A DNA stretch of 64,000 nucleotides from Thermoflavifilum thermophilum (GTDB lineage: Bacteria > Bacteroidota > Bacteroidia > Chitinophagales > Chitinophagaceae). The DNA lies in NCBI RefSeq assembly GCF_900116565.1, contig NZ_FPCJ01000001.1, forward strand, positions 2,166,540-2,230,539, in the 5' to 3' direction. Of this stretch, positions 15,745 through 25,419 are shown one piece after another; position 1 is the stretch's first letter, and each line of letters starts with the position of its first letter. The notes below the pieces were generated by a model. The model was not told the DNA's origin. It saw only the letters and a program-made list of their open reading frames with translations, and did no database searches. The translations under genes were made by a program, and so were the position numbers.

Positions 15745-16911
15745 TTAATTACTTGGAATAGTGGCGGGTTCATCGAAACGGCGAACCACTTCATACAGGC
15801 TGTTGCGCTCTACGGGGATCCGATGGGCTTTGCGAATCAGGGCGGTGATTTCTTCGGTGGTCATGGCAGGGTGTTGTTCTTCGGCACCGGCCATGGAATA
15901 GATTTTGGTGGAGTCGTCGATCGTGCCATCTAAATCATCGACACCAAAGGAAAGCATCATTTGTGCCATATCGCGTCCCAACATAGGCCAGTAGGCTTTC
16001 AGATGGGGAAAATTGTCAAGATACAGCCTGGCGACTGCATACATTTTGATATCTTCAATCACGCTGCTTTCCGGCACATGGCTCATGTCGTTGTTTTGGT
16101 TACGGAATTTCAGCGGGATGAAACAATTGAATCCTCCGGTTTGATCCTGCAGCTGACGCAGGCGTTCCATATGATCAATGCGGTGTGCGTAGCTTTCAAT
16201 ATGTCCGTATAACATGGTAGCATTGCTGGGGATGCCCAGCCGATGAGCCGTTTCATGGATCTTCAGCCAGTTTTCAGCATCTACTTTATCTGCACAGATT
16301 TGTTCGCGGATTTCTGTTGCAAAGATTTCGGCACCTCCTCCAGGAATGGAATTCAATCCGGCTTCTTTTAATTGTCGCAAGCCTTCTTCGTAGCTAAGTC
16401 GGGCTTTTTTGAACATGTAATACAGCTCCACTGCTGTAAATGCTTTGATATGAAGTTCGGGGCGATGTGCTTTGATGCGTTGCAAAAGTTCTTTGAAGAA
16501 ATAAAAATCCAGTTTAGGGTGAACGCCACCCACGATGTGTACTTCGGTGATGGGCTGGCCGTCATATCGCTTCACAATATTCAGCATATCATCCAGGCTC
16601 AATTCCCAGCCTTCATCGCGGTGTTTATATAATCGGGAATAAGAGCAGAATTTGCAGCTGTACACACATACATTGGTGGGTTCAATATGTACATTTCGGT
16701 TGAAAAATGTATCGTCGCCATGTTTTTGTTCCCGCACGTAATTAGCCAATGCACCCAGCCAGTTGATTTTACCTTTTTCAAAAAGCAATAAGCCTTCCTC
16801 AGGAGTAAGTCGTTGACCGTGTAAAATTTTTTCTGCAATCAGCTGCAGCTCAGCAGGTAAATGGCAGCTATTCAGCAATTGCAGGATTTCCGATTCTGTT
16901 TTGTACATCAT
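15745..16911 (-). CDS. mqnE: MqnE, aminofutalosine synthase (radical SAM)
   Basis: Radical SAM enzyme that joins the chorismate-derived enolpyruvyl benzoate to SAM to make aminofutalosine in the futalosine route to menaquinone. The 388 aa product has the cluster motif C82-x3-C86-x2-C89 ('NVCVYSCKFCSY'), then 'EVHIVGGVHP', 'IKAFTAVE' and 'SIPGGGAEIF', a combination typical of MqnE rather than MqnC or CofH. It starts with tandem ATGs at 16911 and 16908. No other mqn genes are nearby. Confidence 0.9.
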   Translation of the reverse strand: MMYKTESEILQLLNSCHLPAELQLIAEKILHGQRLTPEEGLLLFEKGKINWLGALANYVREQKHGDDTFFNRNVHIEPTNVCVYSCKFCSYSRLYKHRDEGWELSLDDMLNIVKRYDGQPITEVHIVGGVHPKLDFYFFKELLQRIKAHRPELHIKAFTAVELYYMFKKARLSYEEGLRQLKEAGLNSIPGGGAEIFATEIREQICADKVDAENWLKIHETAHRLGIPSNATMLYGHIESYAHRIDHMERLRQLQDQTGGFNCFIPLKFRNQNNDMSHVPESSVIEDIKMYAVARLYLDNFPHLKAYWPMLGRDMAQMMLSFGVDDLDGTIDDSTKIYSMAGAEEQHPAMTTEEITALIRKAHRIPVERNSLYEVVRRFDEPATIPSN

Positions 16912-16936
16912 GTTTGAAAATAATTGAACTCACAAA

Positions 16937-19123
16937 TCAATGAATCAGCAAGACTTTACGAACGATATTGTAGTGGGTGTAAACGATTTCTACGTAATAT
17001 GTTCCAACGGGTTTCCCAGACAAATGTACGGCAATCTGATTGTTTACGATACTGGCTGATGAATAGCTTGCTATTTTCTGGCCTAAGCTGTTGTAAATGT
17101 TTACGCCTCTGAGGTCGGGGCTTATTTCCAGAAATTCAATCCGGATTTCACCGGTTGTGGGATTGGGTACAACCAAAACCTTATCCCTCTTTAGATTCGG
17201 ATTGGTAGGTCGTGTTTGTAGCTGGATATCATCCAGGTAAATATTGTTTTCAAAGTTGGTGATGTTGCGGAAGATGATTTGAAAATTACCCTGGTGGATG
17301 AAAGGCGTCAGATTGATGGAGTCGCGGCGCCATTGTGAAGCAGTAGGTACGAATTCCTGGCTGGTTGGGATGGAGTCGGTCATCAGATATTTTCCCCATT
17401 TTTTGTAAACCACGGTGCCGGTTTGTCCGCAATCGGTGCTGATGAGCACTTCCAGGGTATCCCAGTATTGGTTGTTTCCGTAGGGATTGGATTGTAAGCC
17501 GGCGGCCACGTAGAAGAACAGAAAAGCGGAATCGGCCTGGCTAACATTGATAACCGGACTCACCAGATCGTCAGTCGGGCCATTTTGCATATAATCCAGA
17601 TTGGGCATCAGTGCAGCATACTGGCCACTGTGGCTGGCTATGGAAGTATGTTCCCATGTGTAGCTGTTGTCGGGATTTACAACTTCCCAGTAAGGCGGCG
17701 GGAAAGTGTCTTCTTCAAATCCTTCGGTGAAATCAGAAGTAATGATAGGATCCAGGTGATATGCCTGCCGAATGGTATCGCTGACGTATTGCAGGTTGGT
17801 GCTATCATTGGGTTCAATGGCAAATGCGGTTAACATATGATTTCCCAGATTGTTGGTGATAGCAGGCAAAATCACCTGGGTGGAATCGAATGTACCCAGC
17901 GCTCCTGTCCACACATATTGGTGTAGCACGGAATCTTCGGTGTAGTAAATGATTTTTGCTTTATACAGAGAATCATAACCATAGTTTCGCAGCACCAGAA
18001 TTGGCTGGATCGTGGGATCACAGATTTTGTTTGCTGGTTGAAGGATGCGCAGCAGCTGGGGCTTAAGTTTTTCCAGCTGTACGGGCACGGCTCCCTGAGA
18101 AGACAGCAGGGAACTACGGAAAGTGTTTAATAAAGCCAGCATGCGCATCACCTGTCCCTGCGTAAACATATACATACAGCTGTCGTCCACATATTCCATG
18201 TAATTCATAAACATCACGCCAGGTGAATCCGGCGAACAATGATCGGTGGTTGGGAAAGAATAGCATCCATACAAAGGACCTGCCTGCGGAGGGGTATCGG
18301 CCACGCTGTCATCATACAAGCAATTGGGATTGCTGTTGTAAATGCCCCAGGGATGGAGCAGGTTCCAGTAATGGCCTACTTCATGGGTGGCCGTGCGTCC
18401 CAGGTTAAATTCCGGGTCCAGATTGCCCACAGTGCCAAAAGCCTGTGTGGTGATGACCACCCCATCTTCATCATCCGGATAAAGTCCTGGAGGAGTGGTC
18501 ACACCCAGATAACCGGAAGGCAGGTTGCATACCCAGATATTGAGGTAGCTTTTCGTATCCCAGGCATTGGCGCCGCCGGTACTGGCATGTTTTACCTGTG
18601 AGCAGGCATTGTTGATGGAAAAGGTGGAAACGGACGTGGTTACCCGATCTATGCCGTTGGTAGGCAGGCCGGCCGGCGTACGTTTGGCCAGCACATACTG
18701 AAATTTCACCCGGCCAATGATGGGCTTCCATACCGCGGGCACCTTGGTGGTATCAGCATTCAGCGCCTGATAATCCTGATTCAGCACAATGATCTGCGAA
18801 ATAACCTGGCTGTCACTCACCTGAGTCGGATCCTGCAGTACAATGTGCACCACTACGGGAATAATCACGGTTGTGGTATCGGTGGTGCTGTCCATCCTGA
18901 ACATCACACGGGCGTTCAGCATGAAATGGTGCATAGCCGATTCAATGGCATTTATCCTGGTTACCAGCCTGGGATTTCGTTGCAATGCCTGTTGGATAGC
19001 CAGATCAAAGCCACATTTTCTCTGTGCTGCTCCTTTTTGTATACCCGTTGCAAACCCTAAAATTCCGAGAATCAAGTATAACAGAAGAATCCGGAAAATA
19101 AGGGGGGTAAATTTTTCTGGCAT
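16937..19123 (-). CDS. Secreted M43-family (pappalysin-like) metalloprotease with T9SS sorting domain
   Basis: Predicted extracellular zinc protease, 728 aa from the ATG at 19123. The longer frame begins at a TTG inside the promoter box and is rejected. An N-terminal hydrophobic segment (about residues 8-26) acts as signal peptide. The metzincin motif 'HEVGHYWNLLH' is at about 247-257, and the Met-turn region 'MNYMEYVDDSCMYMFTQGQ' follows about 55 residues later. The middle part contains beta-sandwich segments. The last ~80 residues are a type A T9SS sorting domain ('VVPNPTTGEIRIEF', 'NIYNSLGQKI', 'GTYYVEI', ending 'VRKVLLIH'), implying export by the type IX system and cell-surface attachment or release. 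Confidence 0.9.
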   Translation of the reverse strand: MPEKFTPLIFRILLLYLILGILGFATGIQKGAAQRKCGFDLAIQQALQRNPRLVTRINAIESAMHHFMLNARVMFRMDSTTDTTTVIIPVVVHIVLQDPTQVSDSQVISQIIVLNQDYQALNADTTKVPAVWKPIIGRVKFQYVLAKRTPAGLPTNGIDRVTTSVSTFSINNACSQVKHASTGGANAWDTKSYLNIWVCNLPSGYLGVTTPPGLYPDDEDGVVITTQAFGTVGNLDPEFNLGRTATHEVGHYWNLLHPWGIYNSNPNCLYDDSVADTPPQAGPLYGCYSFPTTDHCSPDSPGVMFMNYMEYVDDSCMYMFTQGQVMRMLALLNTFRSSLLSSQGAVPVQLEKLKPQLLRILQPANKICDPTIQPILVLRNYGYDSLYKAKIIYYTEDSVLHQYVWTGALGTFDSTQVILPAITNNLGNHMLTAFAIEPNDSTNLQYVSDTIRQAYHLDPIITSDFTEGFEEDTFPPPYWEVVNPDNSYTWEHTSIASHSGQYAALMPNLDYMQNGPTDDLVSPVINVSQADSAFLFFYVAAGLQSNPYGNNQYWDTLEVLISTDCGQTGTVVYKKWGKYLMTDSIPTSQEFVPTASQWRRDSINLTPFIHQGNFQIIFRNITNFENNIYLDDIQLQTRPTNPNLKRDKVLVVPNPTTGEIRIEFLEISPDLRGVNIYNSLGQKIASYSSASIVNNQIAVHLSGKPVGTYYVEIVYTHYNIVRKVLLIH

Positions 19124-19126
19124 AAT

Positions 19127-19134
19127 CAAAGATA
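19127..19134 (-). promoter_or_regulatory. -7 box TATCTTTG of the M43 protease gene
   Basis: A perfect TAnnTTTG box on the minus strand ending only three bases before the ATG at 19123. If it is used, the transcript would begin at or within the start codon, so the mRNA would be leaderless. Confidence 0.5.
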
Positions 19135-19210
19135 ATTTGCTTTTTGATTTTATTTAATCGGTAACTGAAAAGGCTTTGTTGCCTGATTTTGCACGTAGAA
19201 TAAAAATTAT

Positions 19211-20521
19211 ATGCTATTTTCCCGTTTTAATTTCTTAGTCATGACAGGTCGGTTTACCGGACTATTGGGAATAGTTCTGATTTTGGGGATTGCTTTTTTG
19301 ATGTCGAACAACAAAAAACGCATCAATTTGCGGGTGGTGCTGAGTGGGCTGGCTCTCCAGCTGGCGCTGGCTATTTTTATTTTGAAAGTGCCCATAGGTA
19401 AGGCTATGTTTGCCTGGATCGGCGATCATGTAACCAAGCTGCTGAATATGTCTGATAAGGGTGCAGCATTTGTATTTGGTCCGTTGGTCAATTCTCCTTT
19501 GCTTACCCGGGTATTCGGACCGGAAAACAACTTGATTTTTTTCTTCAAGATTATTCCTACCATCATTTTCGTAGCGGTGCTGGTAAGCATGGCTTATCAC
19601 CTTGGCATTATGCAACGCATTGTGAAAGCTATTGCATTTGTGGTGTATAAAATCATGGGTGTAAGCGGCAGCGAAGCATTGTCCAATGTAGCCAGTGCCT
19701 TTGTGGGTCAGGTGGAAGCGCAGATCATGATTAAGCCCTATATCAAAGGCATGACCATGAGTGAATTGCTGGCTTCCATGTCGGGTAGCATGGCCACCAT
19801 TGCCGGAGGTGTTATGGCCGTGTATATTTCACTGGGTGTGCCAGCCCAATATCTGATAGCGGCCAGCCTGATGGCGGCTCCGGGAGCACTGGTTATTTCA
19901 AAAATCGTCTGGCCCGAAACAGAAGTATCAGAAACCAAAGGGAAGGTGACGCTCGAAGTGAAGCGGACTACCTACAACTTGCTGGATGCCATTTCACACG
20001 GAGCCAGCGATGGATTGCGAGTGGGACTAAATGTTACGGCGATGCTTATCGGTTTTATTGCTTTAATAGCCTTGGCCGATTGGTTTCTGGGCTGGGTTGG
20101 ACATTGGATGGCAATGGCGGGTATATCCTTGCAGTTCATCGGAATTGATGTTGGTACCTTAAACTTAAATCAGATTCTGGGAAGCTTGTTTTCCGTGTTT
20201 GCACGAGCCATGGGGGTTCCGGCACATGAAGCTCAAACGGCAGGTGCACTGATGGGCACCAAAATGGTAGTAAATGAATTCGTGGCTTATCTGGATTTAT
20301 CCAAAATCAAAGATACCCTGGATCCCAAAACCATGGTAATTGTGAGCTTTGCCCTGTGTGGTTTTGCCAATTTCAGTTCCATTGCCATCCAGGTAGGCGG
20401 CATTGGCGAACTGGAACCTTCGCGGCGGACGGATCTGGCGCGGCTGGGTTTTAAAGCCTTGATATGTGGTACCCTGGCATCCTATCTCTCTGCTACTATC
20501 GCAGGTATCTTGGTGGGATAA
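19211..20521 (+). CDS. NupC-type concentrative nucleoside transporter
   Basis: Inner-membrane cation-coupled nucleoside importer of the CNT family (436 aa). The protein is mostly hydrophobic helices. Family signatures include 'GSEALSNVASAFVGQVEAQIMIKPYI' (20 or so residues from about position 152) with the conserved G-x-S-E and Q-x-E-A motifs, and 'LMGTKMVVNEFVAY' with the N-E-F binding motif near residue 355. An alternative start is the ATG at 19241. It is followed after 10 nt by an ABC ATPase gene, so the three genes 19211-24890 look like one operon. Confidence 0.92.
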   Translation: MLFSRFNFLVMTGRFTGLLGIVLILGIAFLMSNNKKRINLRVVLSGLALQLALAIFILKVPIGKAMFAWIGDHVTKLLNMSDKGAAFVFGPLVNSPLLTRVFGPENNLIFFFKIIPTIIFVAVLVSMAYHLGIMQRIVKAIAFVVYKIMGVSGSEALSNVASAFVGQVEAQIMIKPYIKGMTMSELLASMSGSMATIAGGVMAVYISLGVPAQYLIAASLMAAPGALVISKIVWPETEVSETKGKVTLEVKRTTYNLLDAISHGASDGLRVGLNVTAMLIGFIALIALADWFLGWVGHWMAMAGISLQFIGIDVGTLNLNQILGSLFSVFARAMGVPAHEAQTAGALMGTKMVVNEFVAYLDLSKIKDTLDPKTMVIVSFALCGFANFSSIAIQVGGIGELEPSRRTDLARLGFKALICGTLASYLSATIAGILVG

Positions 20522-20531
20522 ATAAACCGGC

Positions 20532-22034
20532 ATGATGAGCCAGGCAATCATTCAGTTTAAACATGTTTCCATTTACCGGGGCCATCGGTGTATTGTACAG
20601 GATTTTAACCGAACTGTACAACGGGGTACCCGGGTGGCCATCACAGGTCCGAATGGTGCGGGAAAAACTTCTTTGCTACGAGCCATTGCAGGGAAATTAC
20701 CCGTTACACAGGGCCATATCCAGTATTTCCTCAACGGATCTCATGAAATGACAGAGCCCCCGAAACCTTACCAGCTGGGCTGGGTGGATTTTCATGGGGC
20801 CGACCTCGTGTTTCACCACCCCGATGCCTTTTACCAGCAGCGATACCATGCTTCCCAAACCCATGGCTGGGTGAAGGTGAGTGATTTGCTGCAGGAATAT
20901 GCCCTGCAGCATCTGGGCATCCAGGAAGATGCATGTAATGAACGGCTGAATTTGCTTTGCAATCATTGGTATTTGTTTCCCTCTTATTTGCTCGAACGCC
21001 AGGTGCAACAGCTTTCCAATGGCGAACTGAAAAAACTGCTGATCCTTCGTGCTTTGCTGCCAAAACCGGAAATATTGTTGCTGAATGCTCCTTTCATCGG
21101 TCTGGATGCAGCTTCCAGAAAGCAATTCCGGGAAATGCTTCAGCATATTCAAGCACAGGGCATCACCATTGTGATGGAGGTTTTGCCAGATGAAACGGAT
21201 GATACGCTTGATGATGTGATAACCTTGCAAGGGCAGGAGCATGATTTTTCTGGTAGAAGTGTCTTTTTTCAGCTTTCTTCTCCCTCATGGCAGCTGCCGA
21301 AAGGAACTCCTCTTTTTGAGATGCGTGATGTGCAGGTGCAATATGGCCGCCAGCCGATATTGAAACATATTCATTGGCGGGTATACCCAGGTGAACGATG
21401 GTTTATCTGCGGGCAAAATGGTTCGGGAAAATCTACCTTGCTGAGCTTGATTACAACCGATCATCCGCAGGCATATGCCCAGCAAGTGTATTGGATGGGT
21501 AAACGCAGAGGCAGTGGCGAAACAATTTGGGATATCAAACGCCAACAGGCTTACGTATCACCTGAAATGCACTATTATCTCCGCACCCGGCAGAATTGTC
21601 TTACCTGGCTGACGGATCAGGTTAAAAACCACCTCTCTGATTCCAATTTAAATTCATCCATTCAGCAGGAAGCGTTTCGCCATCTGCAATACTGGGGTCT
21701 GGAATCCTACGCAGATCAACCCGTATCGCAGCTTTCCACCGGAGAGCAACGATTGCTTTTGTTTATCAGAGCTTTGCTGATCAGGGCTCCCCTGTTGATA
21801 TTGGATGAACCCTGTCAGGGACTGGATGGAATGCATCGCCAGCAGATCAGGCAGATGCTTGAAAACCTCAGTGCGGATCCTGCCTTTACCCTGCTGTATG
21901 TAACACATGATTTGCAGGAACTGCCGGGATGCATAACTCACATGCTATATCTCGATAAAGGTGAAATTACCTACAGTGGCCGCTATGATCCTCAGCTGGC
22001 CGAACGCTTGTTTGCCAGCCAGGTAATAGCCTAA
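20532..22034 (+). CDS. ModF/PhrA-like tandem ABC ATPase with degenerate first domain
   Basis: A 500 aa soluble protein with two ABC ATPase domains and no membrane segment. Domain 1 has Walker A 'GPNGAGKT' (39-46) and signature 'LSNGE' (161-165). Its Walker B reads 'LLLNAP' (Asn and Ala at 185-186 instead of Asp-Glu), and no H-loop His is seen ('IVMEVLPDET'). Domain 2 is intact: 'GQNGSGKST' (about 294-302), 'LSTGE' (401-405), 'LLILDEP' (D425, E426) and 'VTHD'. The layout resembles ModF-type proteins whose function is poorly defined. Domain 1 probably binds but does not hydrolyse ATP. It starts 10 nt after the transporter gene and ends 9 nt before the next gene. Confidence 0.82.
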   Translation: MMSQAIIQFKHVSIYRGHRCIVQDFNRTVQRGTRVAITGPNGAGKTSLLRAIAGKLPVTQGHIQYFLNGSHEMTEPPKPYQLGWVDFHGADLVFHHPDAFYQQRYHASQTHGWVKVSDLLQEYALQHLGIQEDACNERLNLLCNHWYLFPSYLLERQVQQLSNGELKKLLILRALLPKPEILLLNAPFIGLDAASRKQFREMLQHIQAQGITIVMEVLPDETDDTLDDVITLQGQEHDFSGRSVFFQLSSPSWQLPKGTPLFEMRDVQVQYGRQPILKHIHWRVYPGERWFICGQNGSGKSTLLSLITTDHPQAYAQQVYWMGKRRGSGETIWDIKRQQAYVSPEMHYYLRTRQNCLTWLTDQVKNHLSDSNLNSSIQQEAFRHLQYWGLESYADQPVSQLSTGEQRLLLFIRALLIRAPLLILDEPCQGLDGMHRQQIRQMLENLSADPAFTLLYVTHDLQELPGCITHMLYLDKGEITYSGRYDPQLAERLFASQVIA

Positions 22035-22043
22035 AGTACAGAT

Positions 22044-24890
22044 ATGAAAGCATATCACCAGATACAATATGCATGGTTGCTCCTCTGCATGGCCCTGATA
22101 CATGTAATTCCCGCTCGGGCACAGGTATTTGGTGGTGACCCTGCTCGTATTCGCTGGAAGCAAATCAATACCGATACACTACGGGTAATTTTTCCGGCTG
22201 AAATGGCTCCACAGGCTGAAAGGGTAGCCAATATGATAACCGATATCAGTGCTTATCACCGCCAATCTATTGGCTATGCCCAAAAGAAATTAAATGTGGT
22301 TTTGCAAAATCAAACCATACTCAGCAATGGATATGTGATGCTGGCGCCCTTCCGGGCCGAGTTTCAAACCACACCTCCCCAGCAAATGGATCAGCTGGGC
22401 AGCCTGCCCTGGCTTGACTTTTTGAGCGTGCACGAATACCGCCATGCCTTGCAAAACATGCATTTCAATACAGGCCTTTCACACCTCATGCGCATTGCAT
22501 TTGGCGAGGCCGGCCAGGCATTTGCAACCGATGTAGCCATTCCCAACTGGTTTTGGGAAGGCGATGCCGTATTTACCGAAACCACCCTCACACCGCAGGG
22601 CAGAGGCAGGCTCCCTGCATTCTTTGATGCTTACCGGGCACTGGCCGAGGCGCATTTTCCCTATTCCTGGATGAAATTGAGAAATGGTTCCTATCGCGAC
22701 TATGTACCGGATCATTATCCGCTGGGTTATCTGCTCTGTGCTTATGGGCGGGAACGATACAGCGATACTTTGTGGAAACTGGTAACCCGTGATGCAGCTG
22801 CTTACAAGCATTTGTTTTACCCATTTTCAAAGGCATTGAAAGATTATACCGGACGAACGGTAACAGCATTTTACGGGGATGCCATGCAATATTTTGCTGA
22901 ACAATGGAAACAGGATAAACCTGCAGAAGCCGATCTTGCAAAGCCGCTTACGCCACCTTCAAAACAATATCTGAATCAGCAATATCCCATTTTTATATCA
23001 AATGATACGTTGTTGTTTGTGCAAAACAGTTTTCAAAAACTTCCGGTTATTATGCAAATGAATCTTCATGGCAAGACGCATCCTGTTGTTCGTCCGGGAA
23101 TTGTGGCCGATAATGATTTTGATGCGAATGCACATGCAATAGTATGGTCCGGATATCGCAATGATCCCCGCTGGGGATGGAAAGATTATGGTGTGATCAT
23201 GTGGTATGATATGTTGCATAAACGAATAAAAAAACTTACTCATCGTTCCAAATTGTTTTCACCTGCATTATCTCCGGATGGGAAAAAGATTGTGGCTGTA
23301 TCGGTAAGTCCTGATGAACATGCGCAGCTGAAAATATTTGATGCAAACGATGGAATGCTTCTGGATTCACTTGCAAGTCCGTTTCATGGCATGATGGCTT
23401 ATCCTCGGTTTTCAGTTGATGGGAAAAGCATTTACTATGTTGCACAGGATTCTGCCGGGCGTTCAGCTATCATTGCGCAAGATCTTGATCATCATCAAAC
23501 CCATATTATTACACCTTTTACATATCATCCCATTCAGCAATTCTGTCAATCCGGACCATGGATTTTTTTCAGTGGCAGCTATTCCCATATCCAGCAGATT
23601 TACGCCGTTTCCCTTACCAATCGTACAATTTATCAGCTTACCTATGCAACTTCCGGTTGTTATTCACCTGCTGTATCTCCCGATGGCAGATGGCTGGTGT
23701 ATAGCCAGTTTACATTGAAAGGAAATAAACTCATGAAACTCACTTTAGATTCTGCTGCATGGAAACCTGTGGATAGTTTGCAGATATATGCTTCCGATAA
23801 TCCTTATGTTGCATCAGCCTTAAGTGCAGAAGCAGCCGATTTACCAAAAGAAGTATCTCATCGGTATTTTACGATAACAGATTATTCCAAATCTTTTCAG
23901 CTTATTCATATCCATAGCTGGGAACCCATTCTGGATGATCCATATTATGGTTTTCAGATTTTATCGGATAATATTCTGAACACACTCTCTTCTTCTTTGT
24001 TTTACCAGTATAACCGATATGAAACATCACATGGTATTGGCTTATCTGCTACTTACGGAGGCTGGTATCCGATATGGAATGTAAGCGGCCAGTATATAGC
24101 ACACCGAACTGCGTGGAGATCAAATGGGCAGCAGATAAACTGGAATGAAACTTCAATTGGTTTATCGGGATATATACCCTGGAATTTTTCTGGACGCATG
24201 ATGAGCCGATACCTGATACCATTTGCAGGTATTCAAGAAACACATGTTCAATATCCTGTACAAAAAAATATAGTATCTCATGATGTTACGCTTCCCTATT
24301 TTTATCTGGGATTGCAGTTTGTGCAGCAACGGCTGCAAGCCCTGCAGCATATAGCTCCACATCTGGCACAGCGCATATATCTAAGCTGGAATCATTCGGC
24401 AGGTCCGCATTTTGCTGAGCAATTATTTGCAGAAACGGATCTGTATTTTCCAGGCATTTGGCCCTCACATAGCCTGTTGTTGCAGCTGGCCTGGCAGGGA
24501 AAAGATACGGCCAACAGTTATACATTTTCAGATGCATTTCCTTATGCAAGAGGATATCATGCTCCTTTCTATCATCAAATAACCAAATGGGGATTGAATT
24601 ATCAGTTCCCGATAGCCTATCCTGACTGGGGTTTTGGTGGTATTGTTTACTTTTTGCGCATGCGGTTGAATCTTTTTTATGATGATAGCAAAACTCTTTA
24701 TTACGTGCAGCAACAAGCCGCTCATCAGCGATTCAGATCTGCGGGCGTGGAATGCACAGCCGATACCAGGTGGTGGAATATTTATCCGCTGAGCATCACA
24801 CTCAGGTTTAGTCATTTGCTCGATGCTGATCCGGTATTACCCGACATGCGAAACAGATGGGAATTGATCATTCCGCTCCAGCTTCGTTGA
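22044..24890 (+). CDS. Exported peptidase-MA-like / beta-propeller / barrel protein
   Basis: A 948 aa envelope protein of unknown function. A signal peptide ends near 'ARAQ' (residue 27). Residues 30-270 look like a gluzincin peptidase-MA domain with 'HEYRH' at 130-134 and 'WFWEGDAVFTE' about 45 residues later, matching the HExxH plus downstream Glu pattern. Residues about 310-590 contain repeated 'LSPDGKKIV' and 'VSPDGRWLVYS' blades typical of TolB/WD40-like propellers. The last 300 residues are rich in alternating aromatic beta strands and may form an outer-membrane barrel, although the final residue is Arg rather than an aromatic. It overlaps the convergent next gene by 23 nt. Confidence 0.75.
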   Translation: MKAYHQIQYAWLLLCMALIHVIPARAQVFGGDPARIRWKQINTDTLRVIFPAEMAPQAERVANMITDISAYHRQSIGYAQKKLNVVLQNQTILSNGYVMLAPFRAEFQTTPPQQMDQLGSLPWLDFLSVHEYRHALQNMHFNTGLSHLMRIAFGEAGQAFATDVAIPNWFWEGDAVFTETTLTPQGRGRLPAFFDAYRALAEAHFPYSWMKLRNGSYRDYVPDHYPLGYLLCAYGRERYSDTLWKLVTRDAAAYKHLFYPFSKALKDYTGRTVTAFYGDAMQYFAEQWKQDKPAEADLAKPLTPPSKQYLNQQYPIFISNDTLLFVQNSFQKLPVIMQMNLHGKTHPVVRPGIVADNDFDANAHAIVWSGYRNDPRWGWKDYGVIMWYDMLHKRIKKLTHRSKLFSPALSPDGKKIVAVSVSPDEHAQLKIFDANDGMLLDSLASPFHGMMAYPRFSVDGKSIYYVAQDSAGRSAIIAQDLDHHQTHIITPFTYHPIQQFCQSGPWIFFSGSYSHIQQIYAVSLTNRTIYQLTYATSGCYSPAVSPDGRWLVYSQFTLKGNKLMKLTLDSAAWKPVDSLQIYASDNPYVASALSAEAADLPKEVSHRYFTITDYSKSFQLIHIHSWEPILDDPYYGFQILSDNILNTLSSSLFYQYNRYETSHGIGLSATYGGWYPIWNVSGQYIAHRTAWRSNGQQINWNETSIGLSGYIPWNFSGRMMSRYLIPFAGIQETHVQYPVQKNIVSHDVTLPYFYLGLQFVQQRLQALQHIAPHLAQRIYLSWNHSAGPHFAEQLFAETDLYFPGIWPSHSLLLQLAWQGKDTANSYTFSDAFPYARGYHAPFYHQITKWGLNYQFPIAYPDWGFGGIVYFLRMRLNLFYDDSKTLYYVQQQAAHQRFRSAGVECTADTRWWNIYPLSITLRFSHLLDADPVLPDMRNRWELIIPLQLR

Positions 24891-25407
24891 TTTTTCTCAA
24901 TGAGTCAACCACCCAAATATGCAAGGGCGGTGCTCCGTATTTGATACCCGATGCATCTTCGGCAATGATATGATCAAAGTACAAACGCTCACCTGCATGC
25001 AAAGTTTTTCTCAGGCGCGTTTTCCACAATGAATCCAGCTGATTCTGCACAAACGTAAACCCAAGATATTCCGGAACGAGATTAAAGCGTTCAGTTGTAT
25101 CGTTGAATGTGGTATCCACATGTAAATAACCAAAATCAAAACGGATGACTCGATATTGCCTGCCTCTGGTATCTTTTACCACGAGCGGAGAATCGAGTAG
25201 CTCAATAATTTTTTGTGTGGGGATGTGTGTTGCAGAATCATTTCCCAAAAGTGTATAAAGCATGGGCCCTTTTTGGTTGAGTGTATCCAGTACTTTGGCA
25301 TGAAGGCTGAACAGCTGCTGGGCCTGGCAAGTGATGATTCCGCACGTCCATCCGATCAGCCATCCTGCTTTCACAAACAGCATGAAATATTTTCTGTGAT
25401 GAAACAT
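24868..25407 (-). CDS. Hypothetical exported protein
   Basis: A 179 aa protein I do not recognise. A hydrophobic N-terminal stretch (about residues 8-27) ending 'ITCQAQQ' looks like a signal peptide, possibly cleaved after CQA. The remainder is soluble and mixed alpha/beta, with a 'KTRLRKTLHAGERLYFDHIIAEDASG' stretch near the C-terminus (about residues 128-153). It resembles the GldM/peptidoglycan-associated 'build-up' proteins only in being exported; no family call is supported. Its 3' end overlaps the upstream convergent gene, and it starts 13 nt before the valS stop on the same strand side. Confidence 0.6.
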   Translation of the reverse strand: MFHHRKYFMLFVKAGWLIGWTCGIITCQAQQLFSLHAKVLDTLNQKGPMLYTLLGNDSATHIPTQKIIELLDSPLVVKDTRGRQYRVIRFDFGYLHVDTTFNDTTERFNLVPEYLGFTFVQNQLDSLWKTRLRKTLHAGERLYFDHIIAEDASGIKYGAPPLHIWVVDSLRKINEAGAE

Positions 25408-25419
25408 GCTGCAGAAAAT

